A stretch of DNA of 64,000 bases, from contig NZ_SJJZ01000003.1 of NCBI RefSeq assembly GCF_004331345.1, forward strand, positions 496,001 to 560,000, given 5' to 3'. Below the pieces are notes generated by a model. It was given only the letters and a program-made list of their open reading frames with translations, was not told the origin of the DNA and did no database searches. The position numbers and the translations under genes are program-made. Origin of the DNA: Kribbella soli. GTDB lineage: Bacteria > Actinomycetota > Actinomycetes > Propionibacteriales > Kribbellaceae. Each line of letters opens with the position of its first letter. Within the stretch, counting starts at the first letter, position 1. Shown piece by piece: positions 53,147 through 61,491 of this stretch.

Positions 53147-53749
53147 TCACAGGGCGCCCTTGGTGGACGGGATGCCCGGCTGCCGTGGGTCCAGCTCGGC
53201 GGCGGCCCGGAGTGCCCGGGCGAACGCCTTGAACTGCGCCTCGACGATGTGGTGCGGGTCGCGACCGGACAGCACCCGGATGTGGACGCAGATCGCGGCG
53301 TTGAACGCGAGCGTCTCGAACACGTGCTGGGTCAGCGAACCGGCGTAGTCACCGCCGATGATCGCGTACACCTGGCCGTCCGGCTCGCCGGTGTGCACGC
53401 AGTACGGGCGCCCGGACAGGTCGACCGTGCAGTGCACGAGCGCCTCGTCGAGCGGCACCGTTGCGTCGCCGAACCGGCGGATCCCGCGCTTGTCGCCGAG
53501 CGCCTCGCGCAGTGCCTGGCCGATACCGATCGCGGTGTCCTCGACCGTGTGGTGCGCGTCGATCTCCAGGTCGCCGACCGTGTTCACGTGCAGGTCGAGC
53601 AGCGCGTGCTTGGCGAGCGCGTTGAGCATGTGGTCGTAGAAGCCGACCCCCGTGGAGATGTCCGCCCGGCCCTCGCCGTCGATGTTCAGCTCGACCAGGA
53701 CCTTCGACTCACTCGTCTCCCGATCGATCCGCGCCGTACGCTGGCTCAT
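53147..53749 (-). CDS. hisB: Imidazoleglycerol-phosphate dehydratase
   Basis: 200 residues, the monofunctional form. Its two manganese-binding repeats are visible: DLHVNTVGDLEIDAHHTVEDTAI with HHxxED, and later HIRVLSGRDPHHIVEAQFKAFARAL. The Shine-Dalgarno GAGGA before ATG 53749 is supplied by the end of a short repeat unit in the gap after hisC. Confidence 0.96.
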   Translation of the reverse strand: MSQRTARIDRETSESKVLVELNIDGEGRADISTGVGFYDHMLNALAKHALLDLHVNTVGDLEIDAHHTVEDTAIGIGQALREALGDKRGIRRFGDATVPLDEALVHCTVDLSGRPYCVHTGEPDGQVYAIIGGDYAGSLTQHVFETLAFNAAICVHIRVLSGRDPHHIVEAQFKAFARALRAAAELDPRQPGIPSTKGAL

Positions 53750-53757
53750 CCACGTCC

Positions 53758-53824
53758 TCGCTTCGCTCCGGGCGCGGATGAGGCACTAACCGCGCTGTGC
53801 CTTCTGATGCGCTCGCTTCGCTCC
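53758..53824. repeat. Two copies of TCGCTTCGCTCC in the hisC-hisB gap
   Basis: Plus-strand copies at 53758-53769 and 53813-53824, 55 bases apart, fill most of the 76-base gap. Between them is AGGCAC...GTGCCT. The same 12-mer occurs once (other orientation) at 10899-10910, in the loop of the dpp hairpin. Confidence 0.7.
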
Positions 53825-53825
53825 C

Positions 53826-54944
53826 TCATGTCTGCCTTCCCGTGTCTGTCTTCAGAACGCGCTCCAGCGAAGCGCGGAACGCGGCCATCTCGTCGCCGGT
53901 GCCGATCGAGACCCGCAGCCAGCCGTCCGGACCGGTCTCCCGGATCAGTACGCCGTCGTCCAGCAACGCCTGCCAGACCGCGTGCCGATCCGCGAACGTG
54001 CCGAACAGAACGAAGTTCGCGTCCGAGTCCACCGCCCGCAGCCCCAATGACCGCAGCCAGTCGACCGTCTCGTCCCGCTCCACTCGGAGCTGCTCGACCC
54101 GGCCGAGCAACTCGTCGGAGTGCTGCAACGCCGCCCGCGCGACCGCCTGCGTCACCGCGGACAAGTGGTACGGCAGCCGAACGATCCGCAACGCGTCCAC
54201 GAACTGCTTGCTTGCGGCAAGGTATCCGACCCGCCCGCCGGCCATCGCGAACGCCTTCGACATGGTCCGCGCGACCGCAAGATTCGGGTACGACGGCAAC
54301 AAGCTGACCGCACTAGGTGTCCCGGCGCGGCGGAACTCGGCGTACGCCTCGTCCACCACGACCACGGCGCCCTGGGCAGCGGCCTGCGCGACGATCGCCT
54401 CGGTCACGTCGATCGGCAGTGCCGTGCCGGTCGGGTTGTTCGGAGAGGCGAGCAGCACCACCGACGGGCGGTGCCGGGAGATCGCCGCGAGCGCCTTGCT
54501 CTTGTCCAGCGTGAAGTCCTCGGCGCGGCGGCCGGCGACCCACGCCGTGTTCGTGTCCCGCGCGTACTCCGGGTACATCGAGTACGTCGGCGCGAACGAG
54601 AGCGCCGTACGACCGGGGCCGCCGAAGGCCTGCAGGATGTGCAGCATGACCTCGTTGGACCCGTTCGCCGCCCAGAGCTGCTCCGGCTCCAGTTGCGCGC
54701 CGGACTCACGCGCCAGGTACGCCGCAAGGTCCGCACGGAGGCCGAGGAACTCGCGGTCCGGGTAGCGGTTCATGCCACGGGCAGCCTCGGTGACCGCCGC
54801 GGCGATGTCGGCGACGGTCGCCTCGCTCGCCGGATACGGGTTCTCGTTGACGTTCAGGAGCACCGGGACGTCGAGTTGCGGGGCGCCGTACGGCTCGAAG
54901 CTCTTCAGCTCCTCGCGGATCGGCAACCCGTCGAAGCGCCCCAT
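53826..54944 (-). CDS. hisC: Histidinol-phosphate aminotransferase
   Basis: 372 residues, fold-type I PLP enzyme. LNVNENPY near the N-terminus, ANGSNEV, SPNNPTGT, DEAYAEF and the PLP-lysine motif TMSKAFAMAGGRVGY are present. I place the start at ATG 54944, which overlaps the hisD stop by one base (TGATG) and has GGGGAG upstream. It converts imidazole acetol phosphate to histidinol phosphate. Confidence 0.95.
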   Translation of the reverse strand: MGRFDGLPIREELKSFEPYGAPQLDVPVLLNVNENPYPASEATVADIAAAVTEAARGMNRYPDREFLGLRADLAAYLARESGAQLEPEQLWAANGSNEVMLHILQAFGGPGRTALSFAPTYSMYPEYARDTNTAWVAGRRAEDFTLDKSKALAAISRHRPSVVLLASPNNPTGTALPIDVTEAIVAQAAAQGAVVVVDEAYAEFRRAGTPSAVSLLPSYPNLAVARTMSKAFAMAGGRVGYLAASKQFVDALRIVRLPYHLSAVTQAVARAALQHSDELLGRVEQLRVERDETVDWLRSLGLRAVDSDANFVLFGTFADRHAVWQALLDDGVLIRETGPDGWLRVSIGTGDEMAAFRASLERVLKTDTGRQT

Positions 54945-56269
54945 CACCGCTCCCCTGGGAAGCGAACGGACACCGCGGCGCCGTGGGCCGGCAGGTCCTC
55001 GGCGTGGGCGAGCGTGACCACGTGACCGGCGACCGCTTGCAACGCGTCGCGCGAGTAGTTGATCACGTGCACTGCCTTCAAGAAGCTGCGCACGGACAGG
55101 CCGGACGAGTGGCAGGCGCAACCGGCCGTCGGGAGGACGTGGTTGGAGCCTGCGCAGTAGTCGCCGAGCGACACCGGCGACCAACTGCCGACGAAGATCG
55201 CGCCGGCGTTGGTGATCAGGCCGGCCCGCTCCTCGGCGTCCGCGGTCTGGATCTCCAGGTGCTCGGCGGCATACGCGTCGACCACCGCGGTGCCCTGCTC
55301 GAGGTCGTCGACCAGCACGACGGCCGACTGCTGACCGTTGAGAGCCTCTGTCACGCGGTCCTGGTGCTTGGTCTTCGCGACCTGGACCGGCAGCTCGGCC
55401 TCGACCGCGACGGCCAAGGCTTCGGACGGTGTCACCAGCACGCTGGCGGCCATCGGGTCGTGTTCGGCCTGGCTGATCAGGTCGGCGGCGACGTGCTTCG
55501 CGTCCGCGGTGTCGTCGGCGAGGACCGCGATCTCGGTCGGGCCGGCCTCGGAGTCGATACCGACCTCACCCAGCAGGAACCGCTTGGCAGCGACCACGTA
55601 GATGTTGCCCGGACCCGTGATCAGGTTGACCTTCTTGCAGCCGTCGAAGCCGTACGCGAAACCGGCGATCGCCTGTGCGCCGCCCATCGCGTAGACCTCT
55701 TCGATCCCGAGCAGCGCGCACACCGCCAGCACTGTCGGGTGCGGCAGGCCGCCGAACTCCTTCTGCGGCGGCGAGGCAACAGCCAGCGACGGCACACCGG
55801 CCACCTGCGCCGGCACGACGTTCATCAGGACGCTCGACGCGAGCGGCGCACGGCCACCGGGCACGTACAGGCCCACGCGCTGGACCGGGACGAACCGCTG
55901 GGTCACCCGCCCGCCTGGTGCGGGCTCGGAGGCGATGTCGGCGGTGAGCTCGTCCTGGCTGACCTCGCGGACCCGGCGGATCGACTCCTCGAAGGCGCTG
56001 CGCACCTCCGGGTCGAGCTCCTCGAGCGCGGTCTTCAACGCCTCGGCCGGGACCCGGATGTCCTCGACGCGCACATGGTCGAACTTCTCGCCGTACTCCC
56101 GGATCGCCTCGAGGCCGCGATGGCGGACGTCCAGGCAGATGGGTCGGACGACGTCGAGAGCTTTCTCGACGTCGAACACGGCTCGGGGAACGAGGGCATT
56201 CACTTCGGCTTGGAGGTCGGAAACCTCTCCGGCCGCCACTCGGCCCCGCAGGTCGACGCGGCGAATCAT
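54944..56269 (-). CDS. hisD: Histidinol dehydrogenase
   Basis: 441 residues. It performs the last two oxidations of histidine synthesis with NAD+ and zinc. RVGLYVPGG, GPGNIYVVAAKRFLLGEVGID, the QAEHDPMA zinc-ligand region and the SVRSFLK C-terminus are standard. It is the first gene of the his operon. ATG 56269 is 6 bases after TAGACT, so the mRNA is probably leaderless. Confidence 0.96.
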   Translation of the reverse strand: MIRRVDLRGRVAAGEVSDLQAEVNALVPRAVFDVEKALDVVRPICLDVRHRGLEAIREYGEKFDHVRVEDIRVPAEALKTALEELDPEVRSAFEESIRRVREVSQDELTADIASEPAPGGRVTQRFVPVQRVGLYVPGGRAPLASSVLMNVVPAQVAGVPSLAVASPPQKEFGGLPHPTVLAVCALLGIEEVYAMGGAQAIAGFAYGFDGCKKVNLITGPGNIYVVAAKRFLLGEVGIDSEAGPTEIAVLADDTADAKHVAADLISQAEHDPMAASVLVTPSEALAVAVEAELPVQVAKTKHQDRVTEALNGQQSAVVLVDDLEQGTAVVDAYAAEHLEIQTADAEERAGLITNAGAIFVGSWSPVSLGDYCAGSNHVLPTAGCACHSSGLSVRSFLKAVHVINYSRDALQAVAGHVVTLAHAEDLPAHGAAVSVRFPGER

Positions 56270-56275
56270 GGCGCC

Positions 56276-56281
56276 AGTCTA
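56276..56281 (-). promoter_or_regulatory. Leaderless-type -10 hexamer for the his operon
   Basis: TAGACT on the minus strand followed by GGCGCC and the hisD ATG. It sits inside the inverted repeat GCGCCA-GTCTAG-TGGCGC (56271-56288), which could be an operator overlapping the -10. Confidence 0.5.
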
Positions 56282-56391
56282 GTGGCGCGACCCGGGCTGC
56301 TCCGCGCCATATCCACACCTCGGCCCCGAGCGACGCCGTACCGGCTCTGTCACTGGCCCTGTCACCGGCCGTGATGTGGGGATACGTCCAC

Positions 56392-56397
56392 TAGGCT
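56392..56397 (+). promoter_or_regulatory. Leaderless-type -10 hexamer before the Lon-N-domain gene
   Basis: TAGGCT followed by 7 bases and ATG 56405. No ribosome site lies between. Confidence 0.5.
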
Positions 56398-56404
56398 CGT
56401 TGCC

Positions 56405-57076
56405 ATGGACTCCCGCCTGCCGTTGCTCACTGTCGACACGGTGATCTTTCCCGGCCTGGTGGTCTCGATTCCGGTGACCGATGTCCAGGGCCGCGCGGTG
56501 GTCCGCGACCTGGTCGAGAACGGCGGCGAACTGGTCTGCGGCGCGCTCGCGGTCCGGGACGGGTACGAGCTGGGTGAGCGGGTGTTCCGGTCGCTGTACG
56601 GGACCGGCTGCGCGGCGACGATCTCCGAGATCGCGCTGGACGCGGACGACGACGGACCGGTCGAGGTGACGCTGACCGGGAACCGGCGGTTCAAGGTGAG
56701 CGAGCTCGACGGCGGCGGCGACTACCTGGTCGCGGATGTCGAGTGGCTGGCCGACGACCTCGGCGACGACCCGCTGGGTACGGCGACAATCGCGCTCGAG
56801 AGGTTCCGCAAGTACGCCGAGGCAGTGAGCGAGATCAGCCGCCCCGGCCTGCACCTCGGCGACCTCCCCGACGACCCCGGCACGCTGTCGTACCTGATGT
56901 CGGCCGCGATGAAGCTCATGACGCCCGACCGCCAGAAGCTCCTCGAAGCCGCCGACGTCACCACCCGGCTCGTCCAGCTCGTCAGCCTCATCGACACCGA
57001 GCTCTCCGCGATCGCCGCGCTCCCCTCCCTCCCCGCCACCGACCTCATGGCCTGGTCCGCCCTCTCCCCGAACTGA
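56405..57076 (+). CDS. Lon N-terminal (substrate-binding) domain protein
   Basis: 223 residues consisting only of a Lon-type PUA-like N-domain (LPLLTVDTVIFPGLVVSIPVTD, then TGNRRFKVSEL) and a helical extension (LSYLMSAAMKLMTPDRQKLLEA). It has no ATPase or protease domain. Such stand-alone proteins are common in actinobacteria. Their role is unproven, perhaps a protein-quality adaptor. Confidence 0.88.
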   Translation: MDSRLPLLTVDTVIFPGLVVSIPVTDVQGRAVVRDLVENGGELVCGALAVRDGYELGERVFRSLYGTGCAATISEIALDADDDGPVEVTLTGNRRFKVSELDGGGDYLVADVEWLADDLGDDPLGTATIALERFRKYAEAVSEISRPGLHLGDLPDDPGTLSYLMSAAMKLMTPDRQKLLEAADVTTRLVQLVSLIDTELSAIAALPSLPATDLMAWSALSPN

Positions 57077-57168
57077 TGCCCCGCGCCGCAAGTTCGCGTC
57101 GTAAGTCCGGCCGGTGCGATCGCAGCTCCCCACGCCCAGCAGCCAATCCGGACCCCCGCGCTCCACAA

Positions 57169-57261
57169 ACCTCCCCAAACCGGTTTGGGCACGCTCTAGC
57201 CTCCGACCGGGGAGCACAACTGCCCGATTCGGGCGGGTAGACCTCCCCAAACCAGTTTGGG
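57169..57261. promoter_or_regulatory. Twin palindromes upstream of the toxin-antitoxin pair
   Basis: Two 21-base units differing at one position, exactly 72 bases apart (57169-57189 and 57241-57261). Their cores are CCCAAACCGGTTTGGG (57174-57189, perfect) and CCCCAAAC-CA-GTTTGGGG (57245-57262). The second lies 46 bases before the antitoxin ATG. They are candidate operators for autoregulation by the ribbon-helix-helix antitoxin. Confidence 0.6.
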
Positions 57262-57295
57262 GCCAGAGCTGCTACCGAAGTGAATCCCACGGAGG

Positions 57296-57301
57296 TATGG
57301 T
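57296..57301 (+). promoter_or_regulatory. Leaderless-type -10 hexamer of the toxin-antitoxin operon
   Basis: TATGGT followed by 6 bases and ATG 57308. A GGAGG (57291-57295) 12 bases before the ATG offers a conventional but long-spaced alternative. Confidence 0.35.
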
Positions 57302-57307
57302 TGTGGT

Positions 57308-57556
57308 ATGAGTAAGCAGATCACAGTCCGGCTGCCGGACGACCTGGTCGACTTCATGGACGAGCTCGTCGCCACCGACAAGGCGACGAGCCGGGCCTCC
57401 GTGGTCGCCCGGGCGATGGTGCGTGAGCGGCGCCGCGAGCTGGCCGCCCGCGACCTGGCCATCTTGGCTGAGCACGACACTGGGCATGGTGACTATCCCG
57501 ACCTCGAGGGCCTGGCCCCCGCAGCCGCCGGCACCGTGCTCAGCGACCTCGACTGA
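57308..57556 (+). CDS. mazE: Ribbon-helix-helix antitoxin (MazE-like)
   Basis: 82 residues. The N-terminal half is a ribbon-helix-helix DNA-binding fold (KQITVRLPDDLVDFMDELVA then SRASVVARAMV). The C-terminal acidic tail (ILAEHDTGHGDYPDLEGLA) is the type that wraps and neutralises MazF toxins. Its stop overlaps the toxin ATG by one base (TGATG). Confidence 0.88.
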   Translation: MSKQITVRLPDDLVDFMDELVATDKATSRASVVARAMVRERRRELAARDLAILAEHDTGHGDYPDLEGLAPAAAGTVLSDLD

Positions 57557-57858
57557 TGCGTCCACTGCACATCGCCCGGCTCGACAAACCTCGGCCGGTC
57601 GTCGTGCTGACCCGTGAACTGATCCGCCCGCGCCTCACCAACGTGACTGTCGCGCCGATCACCAGCACGATCCGCGGCCTGTCGACCGAGGTCCTGGTCG
57701 GCCCCGACAACGGCCTCGACCACGCCAGCGCGATCTCCTGCGACAACATCCAGACCATCCCGAAGGCCCAGCTCGGCCGCCTGATCGGCTACCTCCACCC
57801 CGACCAGGAACCAGCCCTGGCCGAGGCGATCAACCTCGCGTTCGACCTCGAGTTCTAA
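57556..57858 (+). CDS. mazF: MazF/PemK-family mRNA interferase toxin
   Basis: 100 residues. The RPRLTNVTVAPITSTIRGL strand pair and the C-terminal CDNIQTIPKAQLGRLIG region are signature MazF features; toxins of this family cleave RNA at short specific sequences. Its stop overlaps, by four bases, the end of the convergent phosphotransferase gene. Confidence 0.92.
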   Translation: MRPLHIARLDKPRPVVVLTRELIRPRLTNVTVAPITSTIRGLSTEVLVGPDNGLDHASAISCDNIQTIPKAQLGRLIGYLHPDQEPALAEAINLAFDLEF

Positions 57859-58625
57859 TCGTCCGCGAGCAACGTCGTCCGGTTCGCCAGGACGTAGGCC
57901 GCGGCGGCTCGATACCCGCCGGCGTGATCCTCGTCCCGGTGGACGTCGAACGCCGGATCCCCCGCCCGCACCTGCTGCTCGATGTACGCCGCGAACGACA
58001 GCAGCCTGATCCCGATCAGATCCACCAGCTCGGCCGGTGCGACCCCGAGGCCGTACGAGGCGCAGAACAGGCGCAGCCGCCCGGCCCGGTCGGGCTCCTC
58101 CGGCCAACCGAAGGGCTCTAGCGAGGCTGATGGGTGGAATGGCACGAACTGGTGCGCGGCGTACGCGAGATCCCACCGGCGGTTCGACGGGCGGATCGTG
58201 TCCCAGTCGAGAATCCCGGTGACCTCGGGGCCGTCGAAGACGAGATTCCAGGGAGCCAGATCGTGGTTCCCGACACAGTCGATCCGAACCGGCGCCGCGA
58301 CCTCCAGCTCGCGCCAGTCGTCGGGCTCGACCGGCTCGAATCCCTCGGTCGCGTCGTGGAGCCGGCGGATCGCGCGGGCCACACTCACCAGCGCCCGATC
58401 CGACCGGAGCTCTTCGGTCAGCGGCGGGTATCCCGTGGTTCCGGGGAGGTAGGACAGCGTCTCCGTCGCACCGTCCACTGCCACCAGCCGAGGGGCCAGG
58501 TCGAATCCGACCCGCTCGAAATGCCGGAGCAGTGCATGCGTGTTCGCCGTACCGCTCCTGCGGTGCACGGTGCCACCTTGCCGCACCGGCTTGGCGAACC
58601 GGCCGCCGGGCATGACTTCGTCCAT
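57855..58625 (-). CDS. Aminoglycoside-phosphotransferase-like (APH) family protein
   Basis: 256 residues with the kinase-like catalytic loop NHDLAPWNLV and the metal-binding GILDWDTI. Both Asp are retained, but the usual HGDL is NHDL. The N-terminal lobe is short, with no clear ATP-gripping glycine loop. The substrate is unknown; resistance should not be assumed. It lies 8 bases after ilvD, so it is probably expressed with it. Confidence 0.85.
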   Translation of the reverse strand: MDEVMPGGRFAKPVRQGGTVHRRSGTANTHALLRHFERVGFDLAPRLVAVDGATETLSYLPGTTGYPPLTEELRSDRALVSVARAIRRLHDATEGFEPVEPDDWRELEVAAPVRIDCVGNHDLAPWNLVFDGPEVTGILDWDTIRPSNRRWDLAYAAHQFVPFHPSASLEPFGWPEEPDRAGRLRLFCASYGLGVAPAELVDLIGIRLLSFAAYIEQQVRAGDPAFDVHRDEDHAGGYRAAAAYVLANRTTLLADD

Positions 58626-58633
58626 CAGGTCTT

Positions 58634-60487
58634 TCAGGACCCCAGTTTGGAGATGTCGCGGACCGCGCCCTTGTCGGCGCTGGTGGCCATGGCGGCGTAG
58701 GCGCGCAGAGCGGTGGTGACCTTACGGTCGCGGTTCTTCGGCGCGTACACGCCGCCGAGCCCGGCCTCACGCGCGGCCAGTTCCTCGTCGCCGACCAGCA
58801 GCTCGATCGTCCGGTTCGGGATGTCGATCTTGATCCGGTCGCCGTCCTGCACCAGCGCGATCGTCCCGCCGGACGCTGCCTCGGGCGACACGTGCCCGAT
58901 CGACAGTCCCGACGTACCGCCGGAGAAGCGGCCGTCGGTGACGAGTGCGCAGACCTTGCCGAGACCGCGGCCCTTCAGGAAGGACGTCGGGTACAGCATC
59001 TCCTGCATCCCTGGACCGCCCTTCGGACCCTCGTACCGGATCACGACGACGTCGCCCGGCTGGATCTGCTTGGCCAGGATCTTCTCGACGGCTTCCTCCT
59101 GCGACTCACACACCACCGCAGGACCCTCGAACGTCCAGATCGACTCGTCCACGCCGGCCGTCTTCACGACGCAGCCGTCAACGGCCAGGTTGCCCTTCAG
59201 TACGCCGAGACCGCCGTCCTTGGAGTACGCGTGCTCGCGGTCGCGGATGCAGCCGTTCGCGGCGTCGTCGTCCAGCGTCTCCCACCGCTCCGACTGCGAG
59301 AACGCGGTCGCGGACCGCTTGCAGCCCGGCGCCGCGTGCCACAGCTCGACGGCCTCCGGCGAGGGCGATCCGCCGCGCAGGTCCCACGTCTTCAGCCACT
59401 CGTCGATCGAGTCGCTGTGCACGGTGTGGATGTTCTGGTTCAGCAGGCCTGCGCGGTGCAGCTCGCCGAGGATGGCCGGGATGCCGCCGGCGCGGTGCAC
59501 GTCCTCCATGTAGTACGTCCCCTGTGGCGCCACGTTCGGCGCGACCTTCGCCAGGCACGGGACCCGGCGCGAGACCGCGTTGATGTCGTCGAGGTCGAAG
59601 TCGACCTCCGCCTCCTGCGCGGCCGCGAGCAGGTGCAGGATCGTGTTGGTCGACCCGCCCATCGCGATGTCCAGGGCCATCGCGTTCTCGAACGCTTCCT
59701 TGGACGCGACGTTCCGCGGCAGCACGGTGGCGTCGTCGTTGTCGTAGTACCGCTGGGTGATCCGTACGACGGTCTCGCCGGCCTTCTCGTACAGCGCCTT
59801 GCGGGCGGTGTGGGTGGCCAGCACGGAGCCGTTGCCCGGCAGCGAGAGGCCGATCGCCTCGGTCAGGCAGTTCATCGAGTTCGCGGTGAACATGCCGGAA
59901 CAGGAGCCGCAGGTCGGGCAGGCGTTCTCCTCGATCCGCAGGATGTCGGCGTCGGAGACGTTCTCGTTGACGGCCTCGGACATCGCGTCGATCAGGTCGA
60001 GCTTGCGGACCGTGCCGTCGACGAGCGTGGCCCGGCCGGCCTCCATCGGGCCGCCGGAGACGAACACGGTCGGGATGTTCAGCCGGAGCGCGGCGTTCAG
60101 CATGCCCGGGGTGATCTTGTCGCAGTTCGAGATGCAGACCAGCGCGTCCGCGCAGTGCGCCTCGACCATGTACTCCACCGAGTCGGCGATCAGGTCCCGG
60201 GACGGCAGGCTGTAGAGCATGCCGCCGTGGCCCATCGCGATGCCGTCGTCGACGGCGATCGTGTTGAACTCACGGGCGATCCCGCCGGCCGCGTGGATCG
60301 CCTCGGACACGATCCGGCCGACCGGGGCGAGGTGCGTGTGGCCGGGGACGAACTCGGTGAAGCTGTTCGCCACCGCGATGATCGGCTTCCCGAAGTCCTC
60401 CCGGGCTACCCCGGAGGCCTGCATGAGCGCGCGGGCGCCCGCCATGTTGCGGCCGTGGGTGACAGTGCGGGACCTGAGAGCGGGCAC
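58634..60487 (-). CDS. ilvD: Dihydroxy-acid dehydratase
   Basis: 617 residues. Fe-S dehydratase of valine, leucine and isoleucine synthesis. The cluster Cys are in SNCDKITPG and CPTCGSCSGMF; GGSTNTILHLLA and DGRFSGGTSGLSIGHVSPEA are family hallmarks. GTG 60487 has AGGAGA upstream. No leader peptide or T-box is visible in the 124-base gap before it. Confidence 0.96.
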   Translation of the reverse strand: MPALRSRTVTHGRNMAGARALMQASGVAREDFGKPIIAVANSFTEFVPGHTHLAPVGRIVSEAIHAAGGIAREFNTIAVDDGIAMGHGGMLYSLPSRDLIADSVEYMVEAHCADALVCISNCDKITPGMLNAALRLNIPTVFVSGGPMEAGRATLVDGTVRKLDLIDAMSEAVNENVSDADILRIEENACPTCGSCSGMFTANSMNCLTEAIGLSLPGNGSVLATHTARKALYEKAGETVVRITQRYYDNDDATVLPRNVASKEAFENAMALDIAMGGSTNTILHLLAAAQEAEVDFDLDDINAVSRRVPCLAKVAPNVAPQGTYYMEDVHRAGGIPAILGELHRAGLLNQNIHTVHSDSIDEWLKTWDLRGGSPSPEAVELWHAAPGCKRSATAFSQSERWETLDDDAANGCIRDREHAYSKDGGLGVLKGNLAVDGCVVKTAGVDESIWTFEGPAVVCESQEEAVEKILAKQIQPGDVVVIRYEGPKGGPGMQEMLYPTSFLKGRGLGKVCALVTDGRFSGGTSGLSIGHVSPEAASGGTIALVQDGDRIKIDIPNRTIELLVGDEELAAREAGLGGVYAPKNRDRKVTTALRAYAAMATSADKGAVRDISKLGS

Positions 60488-60599
60488 GACGACATCTCCT
60501 TGCTACACGTGTACGTACCTGCCGATCCTGCCACGCTCGTCCGGATGGCGGTACGCGGGTCCCGGATCCTGGAGGACCGGTTCTGTCCGTGGCCGGCTC

Positions 60600-60605
60600 T
60601 AGTCT
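60600..60605 (+). promoter_or_regulatory. Leaderless-type -10 hexamer before the AraC-family gene
   Basis: TAGTCT followed by GGATCC and ATG 60612. It supports that ATG over the one three codons later. Confidence 0.5.
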
Positions 60606-60611
60606 GGATCC

Positions 60612-61481
60612 ATGCCCGGGATGGAGCACCGCACGCGTCCGCTGCACGCTGCGCTGCGCCCGTACGTCGGCGACGTCATCGGGTATGCGTACGACGCCGA
60701 TCCCCCGGACCTGCACCGCGGCCTGCCCTCGCGCTACCTGACGCTCGTCGTCACGCTCGACGAGCCGCTGGGCGTCGCATGGCCGGGCAGTCCGGTGGAG
60801 AAGTACGACGCACTGGTCGGCGGGCTGCACTCCACCGCCGTGCAGATCGGTCAGACGCCCAGCCGGGCCGGTGTGCAGCTCTCACTCACTCCTGCGGCCG
60901 CACGGGTGCTGTTCGGGCTCCCGCCGGGTGAGCTCGCGTCAGCGGTCGTCGGGCTCGACGACGTGCTTGGACGACCGGCCCGCGAGCTGACCGAGCACCT
61001 GCGTGCGGAGACGAGCTGGTCGACCCGGTTCGACCTGCTCGAGGACATGTTGCTGCGAGGGCTCGGTGCGCGGCGGACGAGTGCGGTTCGTCCGGAGCTC
61101 GACTGGGCGTGGCAGCGACTGTGCGCATCGAGCGGCGCAATCGGCGTACAGGAGCTGGCGACGGAGGTCGGCTGGAGCCGGCGGCATCTCACCGACCGGT
61201 TCACGTCCGAGTTCGGCCTGCCGCCCAAGGTCACCTCCCGGGTCCTGCGCTTCGAGCGCGTCACCAGCTACCTGCGCAGGCACCCGCGCACCCGGCTGTC
61301 CGAGCTGTCGGCTGCAGTCGGGTACGCCGACCAGTCGCATCTGACCCGTGAGTTCCGGGCGATCGCGGGCTGCTCGCCGCGGCAATGGATGATCGAGGAA
61401 CTCCCCGCCCTGCCGGCCGATTTCACCCGTAATCCACAGGGTCCGGCGATCGCGCCAGCATCGTCGGCGCGATCTCACTAA
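60612..61481 (+). CDS. AraC-family transcriptional regulator
   Basis: 289 residues: an N-terminal sensor domain (10-150, resembling the DUF6597 type) and a C-terminal double helix-turn-helix (about 165-265; IGVQELATEVGWSRRHLTDRFTSEFGLPPK and LSELSAAVGYADQSHLTREFRAIAG). Its targets are unknown. It is divergent from ilvD. Its stop codon TAA is also the first half of the recQ -10 hexamer. Confidence 0.92.
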   Translation: MPGMEHRTRPLHAALRPYVGDVIGYAYDADPPDLHRGLPSRYLTLVVTLDEPLGVAWPGSPVEKYDALVGGLHSTAVQIGQTPSRAGVQLSLTPAAARVLFGLPPGELASAVVGLDDVLGRPARELTEHLRAETSWSTRFDLLEDMLLRGLGARRTSAVRPELDWAWQRLCASSGAIGVQELATEVGWSRRHLTDRFTSEFGLPPKVTSRVLRFERVTSYLRRHPRTRLSELSAAVGYADQSHLTREFRAIAGCSPRQWMIEELPALPADFTRNPQGPAIAPASSARSH

Positions 61482-61484
61482 ACT
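61479..61484 (+). promoter_or_regulatory. Leaderless-type -10 hexamer before recQ
   Basis: TAAACT, overlapping the AraC-gene stop codon, followed by 7 bases and GTG 61492. No ribosome site lies in between. Confidence 0.5.
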
Positions 61485-61491
61485 CGCCGAC

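Noticed and set aside
57855..58625. Antibiotic resistance phosphotransferase
   Set aside because: Only the general APH kinase fold is supported. The catalytic HGD is altered to NHD and no resistance-specific motif is visible.
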